A stretch of DNA of 25,654 nucleotides from a virus, in the IMG/VR virus record IMGVR_UViG_3300020183_003455, positions 1-25,654 of that record; one strand, written 5' to 3'. The notes under the pieces are model-generated. The model saw only the letters and a list, made by a program, of their open reading frames with translations, did no database searches and was not told the origin of the DNA. The position numbers were made by a program, and so were the translations under genes. Of this stretch, positions 6,858 to 12,805 are shown one piece after another (the stretch's first letter is position 1; every line of letters begins with the position of its first letter).

Positions 6858-7549
6858 TAGAATCTACCGTACTTCTGGATTACCCTTTCTTTGTAGAAAT
6901 TAAACCTATCAGCAAACTCAACATTTTCATAACCAGCATGCCAAGGGCCGCCATCTGTAAAATGAATTGCCTTTGGATTCTGTTGGTCGCTATAATAACC
7001 TACAAGATAGTTATATGTATGTGGAATAGAACCGATGTATTGATCATCACACCATTTGAATTCGTGTAGATATCCAGCAGGTGATTCAGAAACAACCTGA
7101 GGAGTCAATCTCTTTGTGAATGCATGGTCACAGTTAAATACCATCAGTGATGACCAATTCTTTCTAGGATACCAGCTTTGTTTTTGACCATCCATTTTTA
7201 ATGGTTTAATTTGATCTTGTTGGATGTTATGCTTGACAACACTAACAGCTTTAGTTGGGTCAACAATATCTAAAAGTTCAAGTGGATCACAATTCCAAAT
7301 AAAATCGCTGTCGCAGAAGATAGCATATCCATAGAACCCCTTGAGGTATGGAGTTAGAAATCTAGTAAATGCAAACTCCGTACTACCAACAGCCTGCTCT
7401 CTCCAATACAATCCATTATTACTAACATTGGTTAGATGAATTGTTTCAATCTCAATATCAGAATGATCCTGGATAGAAAGTCTGCATGTATCAGCCACAC
7501 TTGATTGTTTTCTATCATGGCCAATAAAGAGTTTTATTTTTTCTTTCAT
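6857..7549 (-). CDS. GT-A glycosyltransferase, GT8-like (230 aa)
   Basis: The N-terminus I-K-L-F-I-G-H-D-R-K-Q starts a nucleotide-sugar fold, and A-I-F-C-D-S-D-F-I near residue 77 gives the D-x-D motif that binds the metal and sugar nucleotide. The C-terminal motif I-H-F-T-D-G-G-P-W-H resembles the H-x-x-G-x-x-K-P-W end motif of GT8 enzymes. It touches the neighbours on both sides (overlap of four bases with the methyltransferase upstream, one base with the GT29-like gene downstream). Glycosyltransferases of this form are common in large phages. Acceptor unknown. Confidence 0.82.
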   Translation of the reverse strand: MKEKIKLFIGHDRKQSSVADTCRLSIQDHSDIEIETIHLTNVSNNGLYWREQAVGSTEFAFTRFLTPYLKGFYGYAIFCDSDFIWNCDPLELLDIVDPTKAVSVVKHNIQQDQIKPLKMDGQKQSWYPRKNWSSLMVFNCDHAFTKRLTPQVVSESPAGYLHEFKWCDDQYIGSIPHTYNYLVGYYSDQQNPKAIHFTDGGPWHAGYENVEFADRFNFYKERVIQKYGRF

Positions 7550-8283
7550 ACTTCCTGAACTTCACACAACCGATCTTTTATTTTGACTTCTGCGTACTTA
7601 TATACCCACGAAGTCGCTGATGAATTTTTATATACAAGTTTTAAAGGGTCTTCATTATTGTTTGTATCATTGTAAATAACAATGAAGCTTTTGTTGGAGA
7701 AGGCGTTCTTTAATTTGTCAACCCACCACTCTAAAGGCTTGACTGTAGCATGAAGATTTTCTCCATTATTAAAACACTTGCCAGCAAGGTTACCAGAAAT
7801 CGTCAGTAGGGCAGTGCCGTCTTCTTTCGTATAAGCAGCCAGCTCTTCGAGGACATAATCAACACTATCTTCTGGAACATGCTCCATAACATCAGCACAA
7901 CAAACCAAATCAAAAACCATTCCTTGAGGAGGCTTTACGCTATAAATTTTTACTGCTGGATCGTAGCAATAGTAACATTGAATCATGCCGTTAAAGCGGG
8001 CAATTAAAGTTTTATTACCATGTTCTTTAAGGTTAGTATAATTGTGGATAGCTTTACCACACCCATAGTCAAGTAGGGTAATTGCCCTTGACTTATTATC
8101 GATGACATCCTGAATAAACCTAGGCAATTTTTTGCCTAGCTGGGATCCATCAAAAATTACTTTGCCACGGTCCTTTTCCAACTTTGCTGGTGATATTGTT
8201 TTGTTGGTCTCGCTAGCGATGTAACTGTCTTTACCATCATGCAGTCTCTGATATCTTAAAACATACTCTTCTAATTTATTCAT
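7546..8283 (-). CDS. SAM-dependent methyltransferase (245 aa)
   Basis: A class I methyltransferase: motif I L-L-D-Y-G-C-G-K-A near residue 71, then D-L-V-C-C-A-D-V-M-E-H-V-P-E near residue 124 (the H-V-P motif of small-molecule or sugar methyltransferases), then L-A-A-Y-T-K-E-D-G-T-A-L-L-T-I-S. H-A-T-V-K-P-L-E-W-W follows near residue 179. The long N-terminal region before motif I is typical of phage and cell-surface glycan methyltransferases. It is the first gene of the 8283-4419 block. A weak late-promoter-like ACTAAATA lies about 25 bases upstream. O-methylation of a sugar is a guess from context. Confidence 0.85.
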   Translation of the reverse strand: MNKLEEYVLRYQRLHDGKDSYIASETNKTISPAKLEKDRGKVIFDGSQLGKKLPRFIQDVIDNKSRAITLLDYGCGKAIHNYTNLKEHGNKTLIARFNGMIQCYYCYDPAVKIYSVKPPQGMVFDLVCCADVMEHVPEDSVDYVLEELAAYTKEDGTALLTISGNLAGKCFNNGENLHATVKPLEWWVDKLKNAFSNKSFIVIYNDTNNNEDPLKLVYKNSSATSWVYKYAEVKIKDRLCEVQEV

Positions 8284-8319
8284 CTCAAGGTCCTACCAAA
8301 GAAATAACTAATGATATAT

Positions 8320-8532
8320 TTAGTCCTTTTTTAGGTAGGGGATAAGAAAATGTCTAATCAATTTATTATTAATCATTGTTGGTATATCATGGAATGGCTG
8401 CTCAAGCAAATACTTGCAACCATCTTTCCAGTTAGAGTTCTTTAAGAACATAGCATAGTCTTCAACATGAAGATTATTAGAAGGGTCAAAGTGAACCCGT
8501 TCCCGAGGCTTCAACACACTTTCACAGTACAT
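8320..8532 (-). CDS. hypothetical protein (70 aa)
   Basis: The frame is open further upstream, but the ATG at 8532 is chosen: GGGAG lies seven bases before it, and it starts just after the stop of the previous gene at 8544. The product begins M-Y-C-E-S-V-L-K-P-R-E-R-V and has H-V-E-D-Y-A-M-F-L-K-N-S-N-W in the middle. It is soluble and of unknown function. Confidence 0.65.
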   Translation of the reverse strand: MYCESVLKPRERVHFDPSNNLHVEDYAMFLKNSNWKDGCKYLLEQPFHDIPTMINNKLIRHFLIPYLKKD

Positions 8533-8543
8533 AATATAACTCC

Positions 8544-8732
8544 CTAGGCAATCTTTCTTGCTAGTTCCAACACCTGATCCACTATAGGATTGTTTCTGTT
8601 TTGAACGTATCCTTGTCTTATAAACCATCTTGCATTCAGTGGCGTAGCGGCCTTCCTGTCCTCTGGTACGTTTAGCTTTTTGATTAACTTCTCATAAAGC
8701 TCTAACTTATTGTCCTCTGTAACCCTGTTCAT
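8544..8732 (-). CDS. hypothetical protein (62 aa)
   Basis: A small helical soluble protein (E-L-Y-E-K-L-I-K-K-L-N-V-P-E-D-R). It overlaps the 3' end of the glycine-zipper gene by 26 bases and is followed 11 bases later by the 70-residue gene. The segment T-P-L-N-A-R-W-F-I-R-Q-G looks like a conserved core, but I do not recognise a family. Confidence 0.65.
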   Translation of the reverse strand: MNRVTEDNKLELYEKLIKKLNVPEDRKAATPLNARWFIRQGYVQNRNNPIVDQVLELARKIA

Positions 8733-9123
8733 AAACGTGCTGCTCCATTTCTCTCATTTCTTCGCTTAGACGTTGAACACAACCTCTATTGTACGACCAG
8801 TAGAATCGTGAATCTTTTGGATAAGGGTTTCTACGATCACATAACCTATAGACATCAGCTTGTCTATATCTTAGTTGTCTCCAACTTCTATCGTGGTATC
8901 CGTGGTATCGATACGTGTAGCCTTGACTGTTACCAAGTACCTGTGGGCCAACGTTGTAACCAATAATTGCACCTAGTACTGTTGCTGCAGTCTTACCATC
9001 ACCATCACCTATAGTGGAGCCGAGATATCCACCCGCAATTGCACCTAGAAGTTTTTCATCTTCCTCATCTGCATAGGCAGCAGGAACTAACGCTAATAGA
9101 CAAATAAGTACTAACATTTTCAT
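8707..9123 (-). CDS. secreted glycine-zipper protein (138 aa)
   Basis: The first 18 residues form a clear signal peptide (M-K-M-L-V-L-I-C-L-L-A-L-V-P-A-A-Y-A) with an A-Y-A cleavage site and no lipobox Cys. Residues 25-62 are a glycine zipper (L-L-G-A-I-A-G-G-Y-L-G-S-T-I-G ... V-L-G-A-I-I-G-Y-N-V-G), a membrane-inserting motif found in Gram-negative outer membrane and 17-kDa antigen-like proteins. The rest is Tyr/Arg-rich with two Cys. It probably acts in the host envelope, perhaps in lysis or exclusion (inference). The ATG at 9123 follows GAGAGG, and a late box CATAAATA lies upstream at 9148-9155. Confidence 0.78.
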   Translation of the reverse strand: MKMLVLICLLALVPAAYADEEDEKLLGAIAGGYLGSTIGDGDGKTAATVLGAIIGYNVGPQVLGNSQGYTYRYHGYHDRSWRQLRYRQADVYRLCDRRNPYPKDSRFYWSYNRGCVQRLSEEMREMEQHVYEQGYRGQ

Positions 9124-9147
9124 GGCACACCTCTCTAATTACATGAA

Positions 9148-9155
9148 TATTTATG
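9148..9155 (-). promoter_or_regulatory. T4-type late promoter box (CATAAATA)
   Basis: One mismatch from the T4 late consensus TATAAATA. It lies 24 bases before the ATG of the glycine-zipper gene, with room for a short leader and the GAGAGG ribosome site. Confidence 0.6.
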
Positions 9156-9187
9156 CCATTGACCATATTCCATCAAAACAATATTTA

Positions 9188-9224
9188 GGTCAACAACTAA
9201 ATTTCCTTTACAATCAAGGAGTTA
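9188..9224 (-). repeat. hairpin repeat joined to a TTGACC box
   Basis: Directly after the purA-like stop, the minus strand reads TAACTCCTTGATTGTAAAGG. The stem TCCTT/AAGGA (9220-9204) encloses GATTGTA. It is followed by TTTAGTTGTTGACC, nearly the same as at 16843-16880. TTGACC (9193-9188) would be a -35 box, but only a poor -10 (GAATAT) sits 17 bases downstream, so promoter activity is uncertain. Confidence 0.6.
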
Positions 9225-10211
9225 TATGTTGTGTGGTGTATCCGAGAATATAACCTTAACATTATCCGGTAATGCATTGACAATTGCGTCAATTAAACCA
9301 AGTCTGCTACCAGCATCATGCTCTTTAGAGTTTTGGATATATCTATAAACACCAACTTGGTCAAGGACATCAATCTTATTGACAATAAGCTGAGTGATAT
9401 CATTTACTCTTGCAGCATACGCCAACTTGTCTAGATTGATCCAATTACACTTTCTAGGACGGCCTGTGGTCGCTCCAAATTCCTGTCCTAGAATTTGAAC
9501 CTTCAATAATTCTTCACAATGCATACCAAACTCTTTTGTTCCAACATATGTTTCATATGCTTTGGCAACACCAATGATCTTTCTGATCTTCCTTGGCGAT
9601 ACACCATTCAGAACAACAGAACCAATAGTACAGTGGGAAGAAGTAACGAAAGGATAATCACCCCAATCAATGTCCAAAGCAAAGCCTTGAGCACCTTCGG
9701 CCAGAACACGAGCGCCAGCAAGATAGTCAAGACTATCCACAATGGTGAAACTATCAGTGTTAATAAGACAGTCGCCAATATGAGTGCCAGTACGTCCATA
9801 TTTGTCTTTATAGGCTGGGCCTATTCCTTGTTTAGTTGTTCCAATTGCTGTATCTTTATTATCTTCTGCCAAGTGGTCATCTGTGACAACATGGGCTCTT
9901 GAATCAATAAAGATAAGACCACGAGTATATCTGCCATAAGCTTGAAGCATTTGAATTTCTTCTTCAAGCTTCCTCACATTGACGACACAACCAATACCAA
10001 TCAATGATCGGATGCCGTAGAGAACTCCAGCTGGCACTTGATGCGTGACAATCTTCTGACCATTGTGGTAGATAGTATGTCCAGCATTCGAGCCACCATT
10101 ATATCGGAGAACTAGGTCGTACTCTCCACTACTTAGTAAAGAATGAGTAACCTTACCTTTCCCGGTATCACCTGACTGGAGGTCTACTACGGCATCACAA
10201 AAATTAACCAT
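9222..10211 (-). CDS. adenylosuccinate synthetase-like enzyme, possibly PurZ/PurZ0 type (329 aa)
   Basis: PurA joins IMP and Asp using GTP; phage PurZ relatives instead use dGMP to make the precursor of 2-aminoadenine (Z) DNA. Visible motifs: V-V-D-L-Q-S-G-D-T-G-K-G-K (residues 8-20), N-A-G-H-T with the catalytic His, G-T-T-K-Q-G-I-G-P-A-Y-K-D-K, E-G-A-Q-G, Y-P-F-V-T-S-S, and the Asp-binding loop G-A-T-T-G-R-P-R-K. At 329 residues it is about 100 shorter than bacterial PurA and near archaeal PurA and phage PurZ length. The D-L-Q-x-G-x-T-G-K-G form is like PurZ, but the catalytic Asp of G-D is kept, whereas I recall Ser there in PurZ. This points to PurZ0 or a phage PurA. No DatZ, MazZ or DNA polymerase is in the window. 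The start at 10211 overlaps the preceding stop as TAATG. Confidence 0.85.
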   Translation of the reverse strand: MVNFCDAVVDLQSGDTGKGKVTHSLLSSGEYDLVLRYNGGSNAGHTIYHNGQKIVTHQVPAGVLYGIRSLIGIGCVVNVRKLEEEIQMLQAYGRYTRGLIFIDSRAHVVTDDHLAEDNKDTAIGTTKQGIGPAYKDKYGRTGTHIGDCLINTDSFTIVDSLDYLAGARVLAEGAQGFALDIDWGDYPFVTSSHCTIGSVVLNGVSPRKIRKIIGVAKAYETYVGTKEFGMHCEELLKVQILGQEFGATTGRPRKCNWINLDKLAYAARVNDITQLIVNKIDVLDQVGVYRYIQNSKEHDAGSRLGLIDAIVNALPDNVKVIFSDTPHNI

Positions 10212-10462
10212 TAGTGCATACCCCTAACATTGTTCGTTAGTCTTGCATAATCCTTTAGGTCAGGAACGTCGTCAAGATTTGTTACGACATATTTCATCAT
10301 GCTCTTATACTCGTCACTAGATAACGTCGTCTTGTAAATCATTAGGACGTTACGAAGCTTGGCAGCACAAATTGCATAAGGGTCATGTCCTTCATCGAGA
10401 AGACGAGCAGTGTCCCTAATGTCATGCTCGAGGATATACGCAATTGATTGATCAGAATTCAT
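10211..10462 (-). CDS. hypothetical protein (83 aa)
   Basis: A small, helical, acidic protein (Y-I-L-E-H-D-I-R-D-T-A-R-L-L-D-E-G-H-D-P-Y-A-I-C-A-A-K-L). It overlaps the preceding gene by four bases and the purA-like gene by one base, so the three are probably translated as a unit. No family recognised and no membrane segment. Confidence 0.65.
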   Translation of the reverse strand: MNSDQSIAYILEHDIRDTARLLDEGHDPYAICAAKLRNVLMIYKTTLSSDEYKSMMKYVVTNLDDVPDLKDYARLTNNVRGMH

Positions 10463-10656
10463 ACAGGATACTTCTCGTTATGACCGGTATACCACAACTC
10501 CAAAGTATTAATTAAATACCTCATCTCATGTGGAGTTGGCATATCGTGAATAGAGTTATAAGCAGACATTTGTTTGGCAAACTCTCTAAGAACTTTAAGT
10601 TCTTCCATTGTGCCTCGCGGCATCACTTCAAAATCACCATTAGACGGATAAGACAT
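10459..10656 (-). CDS. hypothetical protein (65 aa)
   Basis: The ATG at 10656 is preferred to the one at 10668, because GAGGTGG lies at the right distance before it and would otherwise be inside the coding region. The product begins M-S-Y-P-S-N-G-D-F-E-V-M-P-R-G-T and contains M-R-Y-L-I-N-T-L-E-L-W-Y. It is the first gene of the unit leading to the purA-like gene. Unknown function. Confidence 0.65.
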   Translation of the reverse strand: MSYPSNGDFEVMPRGTMEELKVLREFAKQMSAYNSIHDMPTPHEMRYLINTLELWYTGHNEKYPV

Positions 10657-10678
10657 AGACCACCTCATTACAAAAGTA

Positions 10679-10712
10679 GGGATACTATCCCATCATACTA
10701 TTAGGAAGACAA
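10679..10712 (-). promoter_or_regulatory. possible promoter with palindrome over the -10
   Basis: Minus strand: TTGTCT (10712-10707), 17 bases, GATAGT (10689-10684). A perfect 13-base inverted repeat GGGATAGTATCCC (10691-10679) covers the -10, as an operator would. It lies about 25 bases before the first gene of the purA-like unit. It could also be a weak hairpin after the cell wall hydrolase gene. Confidence 0.35.
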
Positions 10713-11339
10713 CTAGTGATAAAAAATATGATTACCTATTTGTGCAACTATTCGTTTCGTGTTTGACCACGCTGGGTTAACGTAGGTAGCATGGAAGTAC
10801 TTAGCCCCACCAACAACATTATATGACCTTTTGTTAATCAAAATGTTTTCGGCAATCTTCAAGGACTCTTTCCATGCCTGACCATATTTTGGCTGAAGGT
10901 TATCTTGACATACCCAAGAGAACTGGCAAGTACCTTTTGTCTTTTGGTAAACAACCCCACAAACAGTTCTTGGAAACTGATTGCTCTTAACCCTATTCAT
11001 TGTAACTTGAGCAACAGCTAACTTACCATTATAAGGCTCTGAACCAGCCTCATAGTAAATATTCTTGGCGAGGCATTCAACCTCACGCATGACCTTTTGT
11101 TTTTTATCGTAAGATAGCTCAAGAAATTCCATTCGACTGTTCATGTCGTCCATTTGAGCTATAAGAAATAAATTCTTATCTTGCTCTGCTTCGAGCTTAT
11201 CCATTACTGCAAAATGTATTGAAAACGGAACATATAAGAAAAAGAACAATGCTGCAAATAGTCCACCAAACCTGATAAACAAGTTATGGTTTCTATCAAA
11301 GTACGCTTCAATGCGATTTAATGTTTCTACTGCTTTCAT
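10713..11339 (-). CDS. membrane-anchored cell wall hydrolase, SleB/Hydrolase_2 family (208 aa)
   Basis: Likely the endolysin or an envelope-degrading enzyme. I chose the ATG at 11339, preceded by an excellent GGAGG; the longer frame to 11492 runs into the divergent gene. Residues 1-22 are cytoplasmic, about 24-43 form one membrane segment (G-G-L-F-A-A-L-F-F-F-L-Y-V-P-F), then a charged linker. The catalytic domain starts with E-C-L-A-K-N-I-Y-Y-E-A-G-S-E-P (residue 87 on), the hallmark of SleB-type hydrolases with the catalytic Glu, followed by A-V-A-Q-V-T-M-N-R-V, C-Q-F-S-W-V-C and the Y-F-H-A region. The anchor suggests a signal-arrest-release or membrane-tethered form. A late box (CATAAATG) lies just upstream. 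Confidence 0.85.
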   Translation of the reverse strand: MKAVETLNRIEAYFDRNHNLFIRFGGLFAALFFFLYVPFSIHFAVMDKLEAEQDKNLFLIAQMDDMNSRMEFLELSYDKKQKVMREVECLAKNIYYEAGSEPYNGKLAVAQVTMNRVKSNQFPRTVCGVVYQKTKGTCQFSWVCQDNLQPKYGQAWKESLKIAENILINKRSYNVVGGAKYFHATYVNPAWSNTKRIVAQIGNHIFYH

Positions 11340-11350
11340 GTTGTTACCTC

Positions 11351-11358
11351 CATTTATG
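11351..11358 (-). promoter_or_regulatory. T4-type late promoter box (CATAAATG) for the hydrolase
   Basis: A variant of the late box 12 bases before the ATG at 11339, leaving just enough leader for the GGAGG. It lies four bases from the divergent TATAAATA at 11363. Confidence 0.5.
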
Positions 11359-11362
11359 CAGT

Positions 11363-11370
11363 TATAAATA
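11363..11370 (+). promoter_or_regulatory. T4-type late promoter box (TATAAATA), plus strand
   Basis: A perfect match to the T4 late consensus. Taking the box as -13 to -6, the RNA start falls on 11376, the A of the sulfotransferase ATG, so the message would have no leader. A TTGTTA 16 bases upstream could let it work as a sigma70 promoter with the same start. Confidence 0.65.
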
Positions 11371-11375
11371 AATCT

Positions 11376-11972
11376 ATGCATGACAAAGTTTTGTTTATAC
11401 ACATACCAAAGACTGGTGGGCATTCCATCAGACGTTTTCTCAATCAAAACAAAATGGATAAGTGGAAAAGAGAGTATATTTTTACTCACCACGATCCTTT
11501 GTTTTATCTAGAAACTGTCAACGATTTATCTAATACCTTTATCTTTTCTGTTGTAAGGAATCCCTTTACAAGAGTGTTTAGTCATTATGTCCACGCAAGG
11601 AACATAAAGCAAATCAATCTATCATTCAATGAATTCTTAAAGTACATAAGATACAATGGTAATGTATTTCTTGTTCCAGCATTCTACCCCTCATTACCGT
11701 TAGTGTGGTACAATCAATCATTCTACCTTCACAGCAATAATGGTCAGATGATTGCTAATAAAATTTATAGGTATGAGTCACTTTCAGAATTTGAAATAGA
11801 TTTTGATACAAAACTAGAAGTAACTAATGTTGGTGTGTACACTAAATCAGATTACCTAACAAGTTATTCAAAACAAAATATTAACCTTGTTAAACAATTA
11901 TATTTCGAGGACTTCATTCGATTCAATTACTCAGATAATTTTGACGAATCAGTTGGCCTGGTAAAGGAGTAG
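11376..11972 (+). CDS. sulfotransferase, Sulfotransfer_2-like (198 aa)
   Basis: The only plus-strand gene. The N-terminal F-I-H-I-P-K-T-G-G-H-S-I (residues 7-18) is the 5'-phosphosulfate loop that binds the sulfate donor PAPS. F-S-V-V-R-N-P-F-T-R-V-F-S-H-Y (near residues 57-71) is the 3'-phosphate motif. This pattern matches carbohydrate sulfotransferases of the Sulfotransfer_2 group. It is not obviously a close paralogue of the two at 14836-16442. The start must be at or very near 11376 because the donor loop begins there. It is flanked by its own late box and by a terminator, so it looks like a separately acquired, self-contained unit. It is AT-rich (many AAT, AAA, TTA codons). Confidence 0.87.
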   Translation: MHDKVLFIHIPKTGGHSIRRFLNQNKMDKWKREYIFTHHDPLFYLETVNDLSNTFIFSVVRNPFTRVFSHYVHARNIKQINLSFNEFLKYIRYNGNVFLVPAFYPSLPLVWYNQSFYLHSNNGQMIANKIYRYESLSEFEIDFDTKLEVTNVGVYTKSDYLTSYSKQNINLVKQLYFEDFIRFNYSDNFDESVGLVKE

Positions 11973-12008
11973 CGGTTACCCGCTACTCCCTCGACTCGTC
12001 AGTGAGTC
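11966..12008. terminator. bidirectional terminator with two adjacent hairpins
   Basis: A 10-bp perfect stem GGAGTAGCGG/CCGCTACTCC with a 4-base loop (11966-11989) begins inside the sulfotransferase stop region. A second stem GACTC/GAGTC (11993-12008) is followed on the plus strand by TTACTTATTT. It separates two convergent genes. U-tracts are weak, so efficiency is uncertain. Confidence 0.7.
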
Positions 12009-12242
12009 TTACTTATTTCCTGAAATAAACTCATTAAGGCGCAGCGCCTTTCTAATGACTTCATTCTCAGAAAAATAGTCTGGCAAAGATGGAGCAGCTG
12101 GTGGAGTCTTGCTTGCATTCACAGCAGCACTAACTTCGTAATTCCACTCTTGCTCAATCATGCTTCTTTTAGAATGATATTCCTCAGAAAGCATATCCTT
12201 TGCCAATTTAACTAATTCTAATCGAATTTCAAACGGTGTCAT
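12009..12242 (-). CDS. conserved phage protein (77 aa)
   Basis: The ATG at 12242 follows AGGAGA and starts M-T-P-F-E-I-R-L-E-L-V-K-L-A-K-D-M-L, an N-terminus I recognise from small proteins in cyanophage and other marine T4-like genomes, none with a known function. The upstream part of the frame runs into the tmRNA terminator and is rejected. The C-terminus has P-P-A-A-P-S-L-P-D-Y-F then a helix. It lies downstream of the tmRNA and may be expressed by read-through. Confidence 0.72.
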   Translation of the reverse strand: MTPFEIRLELVKLAKDMLSEEYHSKRSMIEQEWNYEVSAAVNASKTPPAAPSLPDYFSENEVIRKALRLNEFISGNK

Positions 12243-12280
12243 ATTTTTATCTCCTATGTGTGTTATGTGTGTCATAATGT

Positions 12281-12306
12281 AAAAGATGGTGGGCTTTTCG
12301 CCCACC
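12281..12306 (-). terminator. rho-independent terminator of the tmRNA
   Basis: Minus strand: perfect 7-bp GC-rich stem GGTGGGC/GCCCACC with loop GAAAA (12306-12288), followed by ATCTTTT (12287-12281). It lies just after the 3' end of the tmRNA coding piece. Confidence 0.75.
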
Positions 12307-12552
12307 GTCCTAACTCGTTCTGTTACCAAGTGAGTTAAACTCTGGAACCTATACTGCTATTAAGCAGCTAGAGCCATTTCGAAGTAATCGTCGTTTGCGT
12401 TTACTTATTTTTGCGCTGATTAAGTCAGTCGCCTCACTGGTAGCCGTCGGTTTATTACTTGCCCTGTCGAAGCCAAATTCATCCCCGTAGTGGTGGAGAT
12501 GTCGGGGGTCGAACCCGAGTCCAAGACACCTTTAGTCGTCAGTTTACTACCA
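12307..12552 (-). ncRNA. ssrA: circularly permuted two-piece tmRNA
   Basis: tmRNA rescues stalled ribosomes and tags the unfinished protein. Here the tRNA 3' half comes first. Acceptor piece (12552-12491): T-arm TCGGG-TTCGACC-CCCGA (12518-12502), then CATCTCC, discriminator A and encoded CCA ending at 12491. After only four bases (CTAC) the coding piece starts at 12486 with GGGGATG and the tmRNA signature GGCTTCGACAGGG. The 7-bp acceptor stem pairs fully between the pieces, with a G-U at the third pair, the alanine identity element. TGGTAG (12552-12547) can pair with CTACCA (12443-12438), and CTTG with CAAG, as inter-piece helices. The tag frame is 12398-12360. The exact 5' end of the acceptor piece and 3' end of the coding piece are estimates. 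Permuted tmRNA is known in alphaproteobacteria, some cyanobacteria and a few betaproteobacteria. Confidence 0.95.
12360..12398 (-). other. tmRNA tag reading frame (ANDDYFEMALAA, stop TAA)
   Basis: Resume codon GCA at 12398-12396 through TAA at 12362-12360 encodes A-N-D-D-Y-F-E-M-A-L-A-A. It starts with the usual A-N-D and ends with A-L-A-A, the signal read by host ClpXP-type proteases. It is preceded by GTAAAC and the stop lies in a stem-loop, as in cellular tmRNAs. The A-N-D start with acidic and aromatic residues is like alphaproteobacterial tags. Confidence 0.93.
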
Positions 12553-12633
12553 TTATTTTTTCGTAAGCCAATAAATGTAGTTGCCCCAGATAGCGATACC
12601 AATTAACCAGTACCAATTAGGCAACCATTCCAT
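12553..12633 (-). CDS. tiny membrane protein (26 aa)
   Basis: ATG at 12633, stop TAA at 12555-12553. The product is very rich in Trp and hydrophobic residues (M-E-W-L-P-N-W-Y-W-L-I-G-I-A-I-W-G-N-Y) ending T-K-K, a plausible single membrane span. GAGAAGAG lies just before the ATG. It overlaps the 54-residue gene by 17 bases and ends exactly where the tmRNA acceptor piece begins. Too short to identify by family. Confidence 0.5.
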   Translation of the reverse strand: MEWLPNWYWLIGIAIWGNYIYWLTKK

Positions 12634-12781
12634 ACTCTTCTCTCAAGATCTTCTTGTACGGTTTACCTTCTTCAATTAGAAGAGTAACAAGTTTCAATTT
12701 GTCGGCGAGAGCTAATTGTTCATCCTTCTCTAAGGATACAACAATTGTTCGCAGTTCATCAATAGTGATTGGAAGATCCAT
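12617..12781 (-). CDS. hypothetical small protein (54 aa)
   Basis: Begins M-D-L-P-I-T-I-D-E-L-R-T-I-V-V-S-L-E-K-D and is a helical, charged, soluble protein ending E-E-Y-G-M-V-A. GAGG lies eight bases before the ATG. It is the first gene after the strong promoter at 12814-12842 and is followed by the tiny membrane gene and the tmRNA, so all three may share one transcript. No family recognised. Confidence 0.65.
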   Translation of the reverse strand: MDLPITIDELRTIVVSLEKDEQLALADKLKLVTLLIEEGKPYKKILREEYGMVA

Positions 12782-12805
12782 TTGTTCAACCTCTACATTA
12801 CCAAA

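Noticed and set aside
8302-8312. A late promoter (ACTAAATA) before the methyltransferase at 8283
   Set aside because: Two mismatches at the conserved start of the box; kept only as a weak possibility.
9519-9902. A 127-codon plus-strand frame
   Set aside because: It is antisense to the conserved core of the PurA-like gene.
12307-12552. tmRNA as an integration (att) site
   Set aside because: ssrA genes are often integration targets, but there is no integrase and the gene is complete and has its own promoter and terminator, fitting a phage-owned gene.
12420-12602. A 60-codon open frame on the minus strand
   Set aside because: It lies over the tmRNA, whose stems, signature and tag fully explain the sequence; the translation resembles no protein.
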